The notes beneath the pieces were generated by a model. That model made no database searches. It was not told where the DNA came from and was given only the letters and a program-made list of their open reading frames with translations. From Robiginitalea biformata HTCC2501 (GTDB lineage: Bacteria; Bacteroidota; Bacteroidia; Flavobacteriales; Flavobacteriaceae), in assembly GCF_000024125.1 (NCBI RefSeq), contig NC_013222.1, forward strand, positions 124,001-188,000: 64,000 bases of DNA. Reading direction: 5' to 3'. This document shows positions 50,019-58,565 of the stretch, piece by piece. Made by a program: the position numbers and the translations under genes. Position 1 is the first letter of the stretch; every line of letters starts with the position of its first letter.

Positions 50019-51704
50019 TCACTTGGTAGTCATCGTTTCCACGCCCTTCCAATCGTCCCCGAGGTCCTGGGTGATCAGGTGGGCGGAACGATTCAGGAAT
50101 AGTTTAGCCGGCAGGTCGTTTTCATGCATCTTGAAGATTCTCTGAAAGGTGACAGCGGCCATGGCAAAATCACGGTTGAAATAATGGTCCATGGCCTCAT
50201 CAAAGGTCGGCAGGTGCTGGATCTTGTGGGCCCGTAAATCCTCTGCGTCCCCGTCAATGCATTCATAGAGGTCAATGGGTTTGTTCTTTCCCTTGAGCTG
50301 GACCTGGCCGAGATAGCGAAAATCAAAGGCCCCGGGATCGGTGAGGTTTTCCCGGCATTCCTCCGTGAGCAGGATGGAGGCCCCATAGTGCTTTGAAAGC
50401 CCCTCAATACGGGCGGCCGTGTTTACCGTGTCCGAGATGATGGCCGCATCCAGGCGCTCACTGTCGCCGGTGATGCCCATAATCAGTTTGCCGTTCTGCA
50501 TCCCAACCCCCACCTGGACAGGCAGCCGCTTTTTTGCGGCCCGTTCCGCGTTGTATTCGCGCAACAGCTCCTGCATCTGTACCGAGGCATTCAGCGCGCC
50601 CTGGGCGCCTTCCGGGAAAAGGGCCATAAACCCGTCGCCGAGGTATTGCATGATAAAGCCCCCGTTTCTGCGGATGATTGGCCCCATCCGGTTGTTAAAC
50701 CCATTGACGAACAAAAAGTTGTCCCTTGGGCTGATGGATTCCGACAGGGTCGTAAAACCGCGGATATCGGCAAATACGACCGTAACCTCCCGCTCTACGA
50801 GGTCGCCGAGCTCCACCTCGGTAATCCGCACTTTTCCCAGGGATTTGATGAACTCCGAGGGGACGAATTTCTGGCTGGCATCGTGGACTTTTCGGATGGC
50901 TTCTTCCCGTTCCTTGACTTCCGCAAGCCCCTTCTGGTACAGGTGGGCGCTTTCGATCGCCGTGGCCGACTGCAGCGTAATGGTGGTGAGCAGCTTGAGT
51001 TCCGCGGCCGTGTATTCCACGGCATCCTCATGGCCGAGGATCACCATGCCGAGTGTGCGGTGCTTGACCTTGAGCGGGGCGTACATCACCGCCTTCAGGT
51101 GGCTCAGGGCCGGATTGGCCGCCACGCGCGAACCCGGGACAATGGCCGACGTCCCCCGACGGATCAACTCCTTGAGAAGTGCTTCCTGGTTCTTGACAAA
51201 GGAGCTCCTTTTCGGGTTATCCCCAAAATCCGCCACTTCAATGACCCGGTCCTGCTCGGGGTCATACATCAAAAACAGGCCGTGGGTGGTGTCGATGATC
51301 TGGGCCGCCTCCTGCAGGGTAACTTGTGCAATCGATTCCGCATCGATCTTTTCCGAGATCATTTCGCTGAGGCCGTAGATCATGTTGATCTCCCGATACA
51401 GCCCGAGGACTTCCTTCCCGATTTTTTTCTTTTCCCATTCTTTGAGAAAAAGGACTTTCAGGGTTTCCATAACCGGCTGTGCATTCTCATCCGCGGAATA
51501 GAAGGTCCCGAGAGGTTCCCCGTCGTTCTCCATGGGAATCGCCCGGGAGGCATCGTCCCGCTTTCCCCAAAGCACCTGTCCCTGCGGATCCTCAAAGCAG
51601 AAGGTAACACCGAGTTTCTCACAGAGCCCCTCCAGGAGGTTCCGGATGGTGGCGTCCCGTTTGAGGACCTGGCGAAGCGCCTTTTGGGAGGTGGAGAGTT
51701 TCAT
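50019..51704 (-). CDS. GAF-domain class III adenylate/guanylate cyclase
   Basis: 561-residue signalling enzyme. Residues about 1-95 form a small N-terminal domain. A GAF domain follows (about 120-265; INMIYGLSEMISEKIDAE, DTTHGLFLMY). The cyclase domain is about 295-480 with both metal Asp sites (FADIRGFT and YLGDGFMALF) and DTVNTAARIEG with the transition-state Asn and Arg. The Lys that normally reads adenine before the second metal site is Gln here (IMQYLGD). A helical C-terminal tail of about 80 residues follows. It is the last gene of the kinase-receiver-cyclase operon, 13 bases after the receiver. Product cAMP or cGMP is not certain. Confidence 0.92.
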   Translation of the reverse strand: MKLSTSQKALRQVLKRDATIRNLLEGLCEKLGVTFCFEDPQGQVLWGKRDDASRAIPMENDGEPLGTFYSADENAQPVMETLKVLFLKEWEKKKIGKEVLGLYREINMIYGLSEMISEKIDAESIAQVTLQEAAQIIDTTHGLFLMYDPEQDRVIEVADFGDNPKRSSFVKNQEALLKELIRRGTSAIVPGSRVAANPALSHLKAVMYAPLKVKHRTLGMVILGHEDAVEYTAAELKLLTTITLQSATAIESAHLYQKGLAEVKEREEAIRKVHDASQKFVPSEFIKSLGKVRITEVELGDLVEREVTVVFADIRGFTTLSESISPRDNFLFVNGFNNRMGPIIRRNGGFIMQYLGDGFMALFPEGAQGALNASVQMQELLREYNAERAAKKRLPVQVGVGMQNGKLIMGITGDSERLDAAIISDTVNTAARIEGLSKHYGASILLTEECRENLTDPGAFDFRYLGQVQLKGKNKPIDLYECIDGDAEDLRAHKIQHLPTFDEAMDHYFNRDFAMAAVTFQRIFKMHENDLPAKLFLNRSAHLITQDLGDDWKGVETMTTK

Positions 51705-51717
51705 GGTGCGCTGCGGT

Positions 51718-52095
51718 TTATTTCATCAGGATTTCCTCAGCAATCTCAAACATCTCGTCCGGGTCGAATGGTTTGGTCATGTACTTGTCCGCACCCATAT
51801 CCAGGCCTTTTTGCCGGTCTACTTCCTGGCCCTTGGCCGTGAGTAAAATGATATAGGTATCGGTGAGCTTTAGTTCTTTTTTGACGCGCTGGCAGACCTC
51901 CATCCCGTTCATCTTCGGCATCATCACATCCAGGAAGACCAGGTCGGGTTTCTCCTTCTGGATAATGCTGAGGGCAGCCTCTCCGTTGTCCGCAAACAGC
52001 AGCTGGACACCTTCGTCCTCCAGGTCTTCCAGGGTTTGTTCAATCAGCATCCGTATATGGGCTTCGTCGTCGACAATCAATAATTTTTTATTCAT
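51718..52095 (-). CDS. Single-domain response regulator
   Basis: 125-residue stand-alone receiver. It has the acidic pair (IVDDEAH), the phospho-acceptor Asp in VFLDVMMPKMNG, the switch Thr in LLTAKG and the Lys in YMTKPFDP. No output domain is present, so it must act by protein contact, most likely between the upstream hybrid kinase and the downstream cyclase. It is spaced 27 bases from the kinase gene and 13 from the cyclase gene. Confidence 0.95.
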   Translation of the reverse strand: MNKKLLIVDDEAHIRMLIEQTLEDLEDEGVQLLFADNGEAALSIIQKEKPDLVFLDVMMPKMNGMEVCQRVKKELKLTDTYIILLTAKGQEVDRQKGLDMGADKYMTKPFDPDEMFEIAEEILMK

Positions 52096-52122
52096 ATGCG
52101 CAGTGGGTTTTTAATTCCGGGG

Positions 52123-55100
52123 TTACTGGTACACGAAAAACATCACGTTTTCCATCCCCGCTTTCAGTTTCAGTTCTTTCAGGCTTTTTTCGTCCCCGTT
52201 CCGGATGGATTTCAGCATGATGATGTCCGGCTTGACTTCGAATGCCATGTCCATGAGGCTGTCCGGATTGGCTTCCATCACCTTATACCCCCGGGCCGAA
52301 AGCATATCGCTCAGGGATTTGACGGTAGAAGTGTCCTCGTCAACCACCAGGACCCGTTTATGGGACACCCCCTGTTCCAGGAGTTCATCCACCTCGTGGA
52401 ACAGCTTCTCCGTATCGATGGGTTTGGTCAGGTAGCGGTCCACTCCAATTCGCAGCCCGCGCTCCTTGTCCTGGACAATAGACAGGATGATAATCGGAAT
52501 ATCCATGGTTGCCGGGTCGTTTTTGAGCACGGCAGCTACGTCGAACCCGTTGATCTCGGGCATCATCACATCCAGGATAATCAGGTCGGGCTTGCTGATT
52601 CGCACCATGTCCAGGGCGGCCTTGCCGTTGGCGGCTTCCTTAACCTGGTACCCCGCATCGGAAAGCTCCTGCCGGAGCAGTGAACGGATCGGGGTATCGT
52701 CGTCTACCACCAGGATGGTGGCGGATTCCTGGGACTTCACCTGGGAGGAGTGCTTGATTTGCTTCTTGAGGCTCTTGAGGATCCGCTCCAGCTGGATGGG
52801 CTGGTCGCTGCCCTCCCCCATCATCGGGATGGAGAAAAAGAAGGTGCTGCCCACGCCGGGTTCGCTCTTCATCCAGATGATCCCGCCGTGGTGTTCGATG
52901 ATTTCCCGGCAGATGGGCAGGCCCAGACCGGTGCCCTGGGGCTTGTCGGTGAGGGTGTCTCCCGCCTGGCGGAATCGTTCGAATATCTTGTGCTTGTCCT
53001 CTTCCGCTATGCCGATCCCTGTGTCCTGGACCTCGACGATCAGCTGGTTCTCCTCCCGGTAGGCATCGATGGTCACCGAGCCTTTTTTGGTGAATTTTAC
53101 GGCGTTCGAAAGCAGGTTGATCACTACCTGTATGAGTTTGTCCTCATCCCCGTTGATAAGCGGCAGGTCGTCCGGCACGTTCTTTTTAAGTTGCAGTTTC
53201 TTCTCCTCAAAGAGGGAGGAAGTGGCAGATACAGCCCGGCCGATCACGTCCTGGAGGAAGATGGGTTTCATGTTCCAGTCCATCCGCCCCGATTCGATCT
53301 TGGCCAAATCCAGTACATCGTTGATCAGCGTAGTCAGGCGCTCCCCTTCGGAAACCACCACATCGAGGTTTTCGCTCACCTGTTTCATGGTACGCTTGAT
53401 CTTCTGGTCGTCTACCGTAACGGCCGGGAAGATTTTCTCGGTCAACCGCTTGCGGATGATCTTTGCAAAGCCCAGGACCGATGTCAGGGGCGTCCGCAGC
53501 TCGTGGCTCACGGTGGAGAGGAAGGCGCTTTTGGCCTCGTTGGCATCTTCCGCCCGGGCCTTGGCTTCCCTGGCCTGTTCATACAGGTCCGCATTGTGCA
53601 GGGCCACGCCCACGTTGATGGCGATGGTGGTTAGCAATTTTTTGTCCTCCTGGGTAAAGCGGCTCGCCTGCTTGGTGCTCTGCACGCTCAATACCCCGAT
53701 GATCTTGTCCTCTACCGGGATCGGCACCCCCAGGTAGGAGATGGCCTGTTTCCCGGTCTGTTTGATCCCGTGTTTGTTGTATTCCGCCATGATATCCGTA
53801 TCCCGGTTGATCAGCAACGGCTCCCCGCTCTGGATGATCCGGGAGGTGAGGCCTTCCCCGAGTTGCATGGGCGGCATCTCGTCCCCGTCCTGGTATACAA
53901 AATTGATTACGTTGGTCTCCTCGTCCAGGATGGCCAGGTAGGTGATGTCCGAATTGAACACGTCCTTCATCTTTTTCCCGACCAACTGGATGAGCGCGTT
54001 GAGTTCCAGCTTGTCGTTCAGGGCCTGGGAAACCGAATTTACAGTGGCCAGTTCATTGAGGCGTTGCTGCACTTCCCGGGTGCGCTCCTCCACCCGGTCT
54101 TCCAGCACTTTCTGCTGGTTTAGCAGGATGCCGGTACGGGCCTTGACCGCCATCCAGATAATTGCCAGGAACCCGATCAGGTAGAGCGCATAGGCCCACC
54201 AGGAACGGTACCAGGGGTAGTCGATGCTAAAGGGAACGGAGGCTTCTTCGGAAATATCCCCGTATACGTTTTGCGCCCGCACTTTGAAAGTATAACTGCC
54301 CGGGGGCAGGTTGATATATTCCCGACTGGTCTGGGCCGTCCAGTCGGACCAGTCGTCGTCCAGGCCCGTCAGCCAGGTACTGTATTTCATATCCTTTTGT
54401 CCGATAAACAGGGGCGCGGCATACCCGAAGGTCATCGAATTGTTTTCATAGTCGATCTCCAGGTCCCCGGGGTAGGCGATATTGCCGGCGTATAGCAGGG
54501 AATCCCCTGACATTGTGATGCTCCGGACGTTTACCTGGAATTCAGGGATGCTCGGCTTATCCAATTGTCCCTGGTAGCGGATCACGCCGCCAGGCCCGGA
54601 AAACCAGACTACCCAGTTGCCTTCGGCATCGGGTTCTTCGGGGTAAATTGTAAAAATGCGATTATTCTTGAGTTCCCGGAATGTATCGGTGTTTACCGAA
54701 ATTTTCCCATCCGCCTTTTTTTCGGCAATCATGATGCCCGCCCCGCTATTAAACCAGTGTTTTCCATCTTCACTGGTGAAACCCTGCGAACCCGGCCGGT
54801 CCCAATCGATATACTCCTCAAAAAAGAATTCCTTCTCCTCGAAACGGTCCGTGGATGCATTGTACCCAAAGGTTGCTTCAACCTCCCCGGAGAAAATCAC
54901 TTTTTCGTCGAAGATTTCGTAGAGCCCCAGGCCGGAATCCGGCAGGCCCTGCTCCGGTCCATAGTAAATCAATTCAGAGTTGTCCAGGTTCATTGCCCCG
55001 TTTGATATATCCGGGATGACCTTCAGCACTTCCCCGTCGGAAGTCGTATCCAGCCAGAGGGAACCATCCGGCTCCTCGATGATATTCCCCGTTCCCGCTA

Positions 55101-56490
55101 TGAATTTGGTGGTGGTAGATTCCTCTTCAAGTTGCCGGGTGGTTTCATTGTAGAAAAAAGTTTTCAATCCCGTATTATAGGTTACAAAAATGCGGTTGGG
55201 GTCAAAAGTACTTTGCCATAAATACTGAGCCCTGAAATCGTAATTCTGATCGCGTCGAACGTCCCTGAACTTCGTTCCGATGATTTCAATAAGCCCCATC
55301 CCATTGGTTGCGACATACAAGCGGTCCCGAAATGTTAAAAAATTGCCCCCCTGCCCGTAGGTCCCCTCAATGGGGCGGACCGTCATGTCCGATTCGTCAA
55401 GGTATAAGATTCCCCCGTTGCTGCTCATGTACAGGACACCCTGATGCCGGACAACCTCAAAAACCGTGGTATTGATCCCCATATTGGAATCCAGGGTGGT
55501 AAAACTACTGTTCAGGTTCACGTTGGAGATCCCATTGAAGAGCGGAAGCCAGAGTACCCCCCGGGAATCCAGGTACAGGTTTAGTACACTTCCCTCCTGG
55601 AGTCCGGTTTCCGATGTGTATTTTTGGAGAAGCTCACCCTCGTGACTAAGGAGATAGGCACCGACATTGTTGGAGTTGATGACGAAACGGCCGTCGTCCA
55701 GGGCCAGGCCGGGCAAATAGATTTCCCCATCCATGATGTCGTCAATCTCTGTTTTAAACGGCGTAAAATCCTTCCCGTCATACAGAAAAAACCCCTGGGT
55801 CCGCGTCCCGAGGAGGATGCGCTCATCGTCGTATTTGAGAATGGAATAGATGCGCTCCCCGGCAAACTTTTCCCCGTTGGGTAGCAATTCAAATTCGTCC
55901 TGGTCATTCAACACGGAGAGTCCGACGTCCCAAATGCGAATGTAGTAGGTGTCATCCACAATCGCACTCACGTGCAGCCTGTGCTCAGACACCAGAACCT
56001 TCATCCGGGTGCCATCCCAAATAAATACCTTGTATTCTGTCCAGAAATAAATCCGGCCCTTGAAAGAATCCACAAACCAAACATCTTCGAAGGCCTGATG
56101 CTCTTCCGGGAGCTGTTTCACCATGGAAACATACTCGTAGGTACCATTTTCGGTAGCGCTGATATAACCCAGGGAACCAGTGCCGCCCACATAAATAGTA
56201 CCGTCTTCGCCCTTGGCCAGACTGCGACAGCCGGATTCCGTTTCAATACCTTTCCAATTTACCCCGTCGTATTGCAGGAGCTGGAATTGGTTGGCAAAAT
56301 ACATATTGCCCTGGTCGTCCTCGAGGGCCCACCAGTTAATCGGGGCCCCCTGATAGTCCTGGTAGTTGTAATTGTTGATCATGGGCCGCCCGATCTGTTC
56401 CTGGGCGGTAAGGGAATGGCTACAAAAAAGAGATAGGACGGCCAGGCACATCCAGGAGATGGTGCGGGCCGAATGCAGTGGTTTGCGCAT
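52123..56490 (-). CDS. Hybrid two-component sensor kinase with beta-propeller, GAF and two receiver domains
   Basis: 1455-residue membrane sensor. A signal peptide (LAVLSLFCSHSLTA) is followed by periplasmic Reg_prop/beta-propeller repeats (to about 640) and a Y_Y_Y domain (about 655-755; LPPGSYTFKVRAQN). One membrane helix lies at about 762-785. A cytoplasmic GAF domain spans about 820-965. The HisKA domain with phospho-His in TVSHELRTPLTS is near residue 993, followed by a HATPase domain with IGIAEEDKHKIFERF and GTGLGLPICREI. Receiver 1 is about 1257-1375 (LIILDVMMPE). A shortened C-terminal receiver (about 1378-1455) has Lys where the acceptor Asp should be (IIMLKS). Unlike many Bacteroidota hybrid kinases, it has no AraC output domain. 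Confidence 0.93.
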   Translation of the reverse strand: MRKPLHSARTISWMCLAVLSLFCSHSLTAQEQIGRPMINNYNYQDYQGAPINWWALEDDQGNMYFANQFQLLQYDGVNWKGIETESGCRSLAKGEDGTIYVGGTGSLGYISATENGTYEYVSMVKQLPEEHQAFEDVWFVDSFKGRIYFWTEYKVFIWDGTRMKVLVSEHRLHVSAIVDDTYYIRIWDVGLSVLNDQDEFELLPNGEKFAGERIYSILKYDDERILLGTRTQGFFLYDGKDFTPFKTEIDDIMDGEIYLPGLALDDGRFVINSNNVGAYLLSHEGELLQKYTSETGLQEGSVLNLYLDSRGVLWLPLFNGISNVNLNSSFTTLDSNMGINTTVFEVVRHQGVLYMSSNGGILYLDESDMTVRPIEGTYGQGGNFLTFRDRLYVATNGMGLIEIIGTKFRDVRRDQNYDFRAQYLWQSTFDPNRIFVTYNTGLKTFFYNETTRQLEEESTTTKFIAGTGNIIEEPDGSLWLDTTSDGEVLKVIPDISNGAMNLDNSELIYYGPEQGLPDSGLGLYEIFDEKVIFSGEVEATFGYNASTDRFEEKEFFFEEYIDWDRPGSQGFTSEDGKHWFNSGAGIMIAEKKADGKISVNTDTFRELKNNRIFTIYPEEPDAEGNWVVWFSGPGGVIRYQGQLDKPSIPEFQVNVRSITMSGDSLLYAGNIAYPGDLEIDYENNSMTFGYAAPLFIGQKDMKYSTWLTGLDDDWSDWTAQTSREYINLPPGSYTFKVRAQNVYGDISEEASVPFSIDYPWYRSWWAYALYLIGFLAIIWMAVKARTGILLNQQKVLEDRVEERTREVQQRLNELATVNSVSQALNDKLELNALIQLVGKKMKDVFNSDITYLAILDEETNVINFVYQDGDEMPPMQLGEGLTSRIIQSGEPLLINRDTDIMAEYNKHGIKQTGKQAISYLGVPIPVEDKIIGVLSVQSTKQASRFTQEDKKLLTTIAINVGVALHNADLYEQAREAKARAEDANEAKSAFLSTVSHELRTPLTSVLGFAKIIRKRLTEKIFPAVTVDDQKIKRTMKQVSENLDVVVSEGERLTTLINDVLDLAKIESGRMDWNMKPIFLQDVIGRAVSATSSLFEEKKLQLKKNVPDDLPLINGDEDKLIQVVINLLSNAVKFTKKGSVTIDAYREENQLIVEVQDTGIGIAEEDKHKIFERFRQAGDTLTDKPQGTGLGLPICREIIEHHGGIIWMKSEPGVGSTFFFSIPMMGEGSDQPIQLERILKSLKKQIKHSSQVKSQESATILVVDDDTPIRSLLRQELSDAGYQVKEAANGKAALDMVRISKPDLIILDVMMPEINGFDVAAVLKNDPATMDIPIIILSIVQDKERGLRIGVDRYLTKPIDTEKLFHEVDELLEQGVSHKRVLVVDEDTSTVKSLSDMLSARGYKVMEANPDSLMDMAFEVKPDIIMLKSIRNGDEKSLKELKLKAGMENVMFFVYQ

Positions 56491-56627
56491 GATGGTCGGT
56501 TATAAAAGCAGGTTACTCAGGGGGAAGGCCTTAGAAAAATACGAAAAAGTCCGGTATGACGGTCATTTTCCGCAAGCATTTAAGAAACTTCTTTTTCGTA
56601 AGTTTGGTTTTAGACAAATTGTAACCC

Positions 56628-58019
56628 ATGCCCTCACCAGGTTCGTATATAGCCGCGCACAAGGAACGCTTTGTGCAGGAACTCCTCCAACTACTCCGAC
56701 TCCCCTCCATCAGCGCCGACCCGGCATTTTCCCAGGATGTCCTGGAAACTGCAGGTGCCGTAGCCCAGGCATTGATACATGCCGGATGTGACAACGTGGA
56801 GGTCTGCGATACCGAGGGATATCCCATCGTTTACGGGGAGAAAATCCTGGACCCGGAGTTGCCCACGGTACTGGTATACGGCCACTACGACGTTCAACCG
56901 CCGGACCCGGTAGACCTGTGGGACTCGCCTCCCTTTGAACCGGTGATCCGCGAGACGGAACTCCATCCGGAAGGTGCCATTTACGCCCGCGGGGCCTCTG
57001 ACGACAAAGGCCAGTTTTACATGCACGTGAAGGCTCTGGAGTACATGATCCGGGAAAATAAGCTCCCCTGCAACGTCAAGTTTATGGTCGAAGGGGAAGA
57101 AGAAGTGGGGAGCGTAAGCCTCGAGGAGTTCCTGAAGGCCAACCGGGATAGGCTCTCCAACGACATCATCCTGATTTCGGATACGGGGATGATTGCCCGG
57201 GACATCCCATCCATTACCACCGGTCTGAGGGGGCTGTCCTATGTTGAAGTGGAAGTGACGGGGCCCAACCGGGACCTGCATTCCGGCCTCTACGGCGGGG
57301 CGGTAGCCAACCCGATCAATGTACTGGCAAAAATGATCGCCTCCCTCCACGATGAAAACAACCGGATCACCATCCCGGGGTTCTACGACAAGGTTGTGGA
57401 ACTCAGCCGGGAGGAACGCGAGCTGATGGCCGAGGCGCCCTTTGACCTGGAGGCGTATAAAAAAGCCCTGGACATCGATGCGGTGCACGGGGAAGCCGGG
57501 TACGTAACCAACGAACGCAACGCCATCCGGCCCACCCTGGACGTCAATGGGATTTGGGGCGGGTATACCGGGGAAGGCGCCAAGACGGTCATTCCCTCCA
57601 AGGCATATGCAAAGATCTCCATGCGTTTAGTCCCCAACCAGGACTGGCGGGAAATCATGGATGTATTCACCGCGCATTTTGAGAAAATCGCCCCCCCCGG
57701 GGTCCGGGTATCCGTCAAGCCCCATCACGGCGGGCAGGCGTATGTGACACCCATCGATCATATTGGTTACCAGGCCGCCAGCAAAGCTTACGAGGAAACG
57801 TTTGGGAAAACACCGGTTCCCCAACGCGGTGGCGGAAGTATCCCCATAGTCACCCTGTTTGAGCAGGAACTGGAAAGCAAGATCATCCTGATGGGATTTG
57901 GCCTGGATAGCGATGCCATCCACTCCCCCAACGAACACTTCGGAATCTGGAATTACCTGAAAGGCATCGAAACCATCCCGTATTTCTACCGGTACTTTAC
58001 GGAAATGTCGCGGGGTTAG
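56628..58019 (+). CDS. M20 family dipeptidase
   Basis: 463-residue di-zinc peptidase without a signal peptide. Metal-site motifs are in the expected order: VYGHYDVQPP, ARGASDDKGQ, EGEEEVGS, then DLHSGLYGG in the lid domain, and a C-terminal HSPNEHF His. It probably hydrolyses dipeptides in the cytoplasm. A -7-like element TAAGTTTG lies at 56599-56606. It diverges from the hybrid kinase gene. Confidence 0.93.
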   Translation: MPSPGSYIAAHKERFVQELLQLLRLPSISADPAFSQDVLETAGAVAQALIHAGCDNVEVCDTEGYPIVYGEKILDPELPTVLVYGHYDVQPPDPVDLWDSPPFEPVIRETELHPEGAIYARGASDDKGQFYMHVKALEYMIRENKLPCNVKFMVEGEEEVGSVSLEEFLKANRDRLSNDIILISDTGMIARDIPSITTGLRGLSYVEVEVTGPNRDLHSGLYGGAVANPINVLAKMIASLHDENNRITIPGFYDKVVELSREERELMAEAPFDLEAYKKALDIDAVHGEAGYVTNERNAIRPTLDVNGIWGGYTGEGAKTVIPSKAYAKISMRLVPNQDWREIMDVFTAHFEKIAPPGVRVSVKPHHGGQAYVTPIDHIGYQAASKAYEETFGKTPVPQRGGGSIPIVTLFEQELESKIILMGFGLDSDAIHSPNEHFGIWNYLKGIETIPYFYRYFTEMSRG

Positions 58020-58141
58020 AACGGTATCCCCCAAGGCAGGATACTGCCCGGGGATGGGAACCGCACGGGTAAACAGCTACGAGAATTTTTATCCTTTCAA
58101 TATTATTTGTTCCGGCAGGGGCGGCCCGGGAAAAACATAAA

Positions 58142-58153
58142 CTACATTTGTAG
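58142..58153. promoter_or_regulatory. BlaI-type operator dyad 1 (over the -33 element)
   Basis: CTACA-TT-TGTAG, a compact dyad resembling BlaI/MecI operators with a TACA...TGTA core. It contains the TTTG that serves as -33 element of the blaI-M56 promoter. Confidence 0.65.
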
Positions 58154-58178
58154 AATTAAAATTATTGTTCTATGTTTG
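58147..58178 (+). promoter_or_regulatory. Promoter of the blaI-M56 operon
   Basis: TTTG at 58147-58150, a 20-base spacer, then TATGTTTG at 58171-58178; this is an exact fit to the Bacteroidota consensus. The start codon is at 58198. Both elements are embedded in the two operator dyads. Confidence 0.75.
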
Positions 58179-58186
58179 TAGAACAA
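58165..58186. promoter_or_regulatory. BlaI-type operator dyad 2 (over the -7 element)
   Basis: Eight-base arms TTGTTCTA (58165-58172) and TAGAACAA (58179-58186) with a 6-base centre. The core CTATGTTTGTAG matches dyad 1 (CTACATTTGTAG) at ten of twelve positions. It covers the -7 element. Confidence 0.65.
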
Positions 58187-58197
58187 AATTATCTGCC

Positions 58198-58563
58198 ATG
58201 AAACTGTCCCGTACCGAAGAAGCCCTGATGAACCTGCTCTGGGAACAAAAGCAGGCCTTCCTGAAAGACCTGGTAGATGCCTATCCGGATCCCAAACCGG
58301 CCCCCACAACGGTGGCCACCCTACTTAAGCGGATGGCGGAAAAAGGATATGTGGCATACAGGACCCATGGCCGCTCCCGGGAGTATTACCCAACGGTGAG
58401 CAAGAAAGCCTACTTTGCCGGCCACTTTAACAAGCTCATCGCCAATTTTTTCAACGACAGTACCGCCCAGTTTGCCTCGTTCTTTACCCGGGAGGCCGAC
58501 CTGAGCCGGGAACAGCTCGAGGAGCTGAAATCCCTCATTGAGGAAGAAATCAAAAAGAAGTAG
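58198..58563 (+). CDS. BlaI/MecI/CopY family repressor
   Basis: 121-residue winged-helix repressor. The start is set at 58198 by the promoter and operators just upstream; an in-frame ATG at 58165 lies inside the operator region. The DNA-binding domain covers about residues 1-75 (LSRTEEALMNLLWE, TVATLLKRMAEKGYVAY, GRSREYYP) and the dimerisation helices about 80-121. In BlaI systems an M56 membrane protease releases repression, and such a gene starts 2 bases downstream. The regulon is unknown; no beta-lactamase is in the window. Confidence 0.93.
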   Translation: MKLSRTEEALMNLLWEQKQAFLKDLVDAYPDPKPAPTTVATLLKRMAEKGYVAYRTHGRSREYYPTVSKKAYFAGHFNKLIANFFNDSTAQFASFFTREADLSREQLEELKSLIEEEIKKK

Positions 58564-58565
58564 CC

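Noticed and set aside
49764..50102. 112-codon frame across tRNA-Leu(UAG)
   Set aside because: It crosses the tRNA and its terminator, so it cannot be a normal gene.
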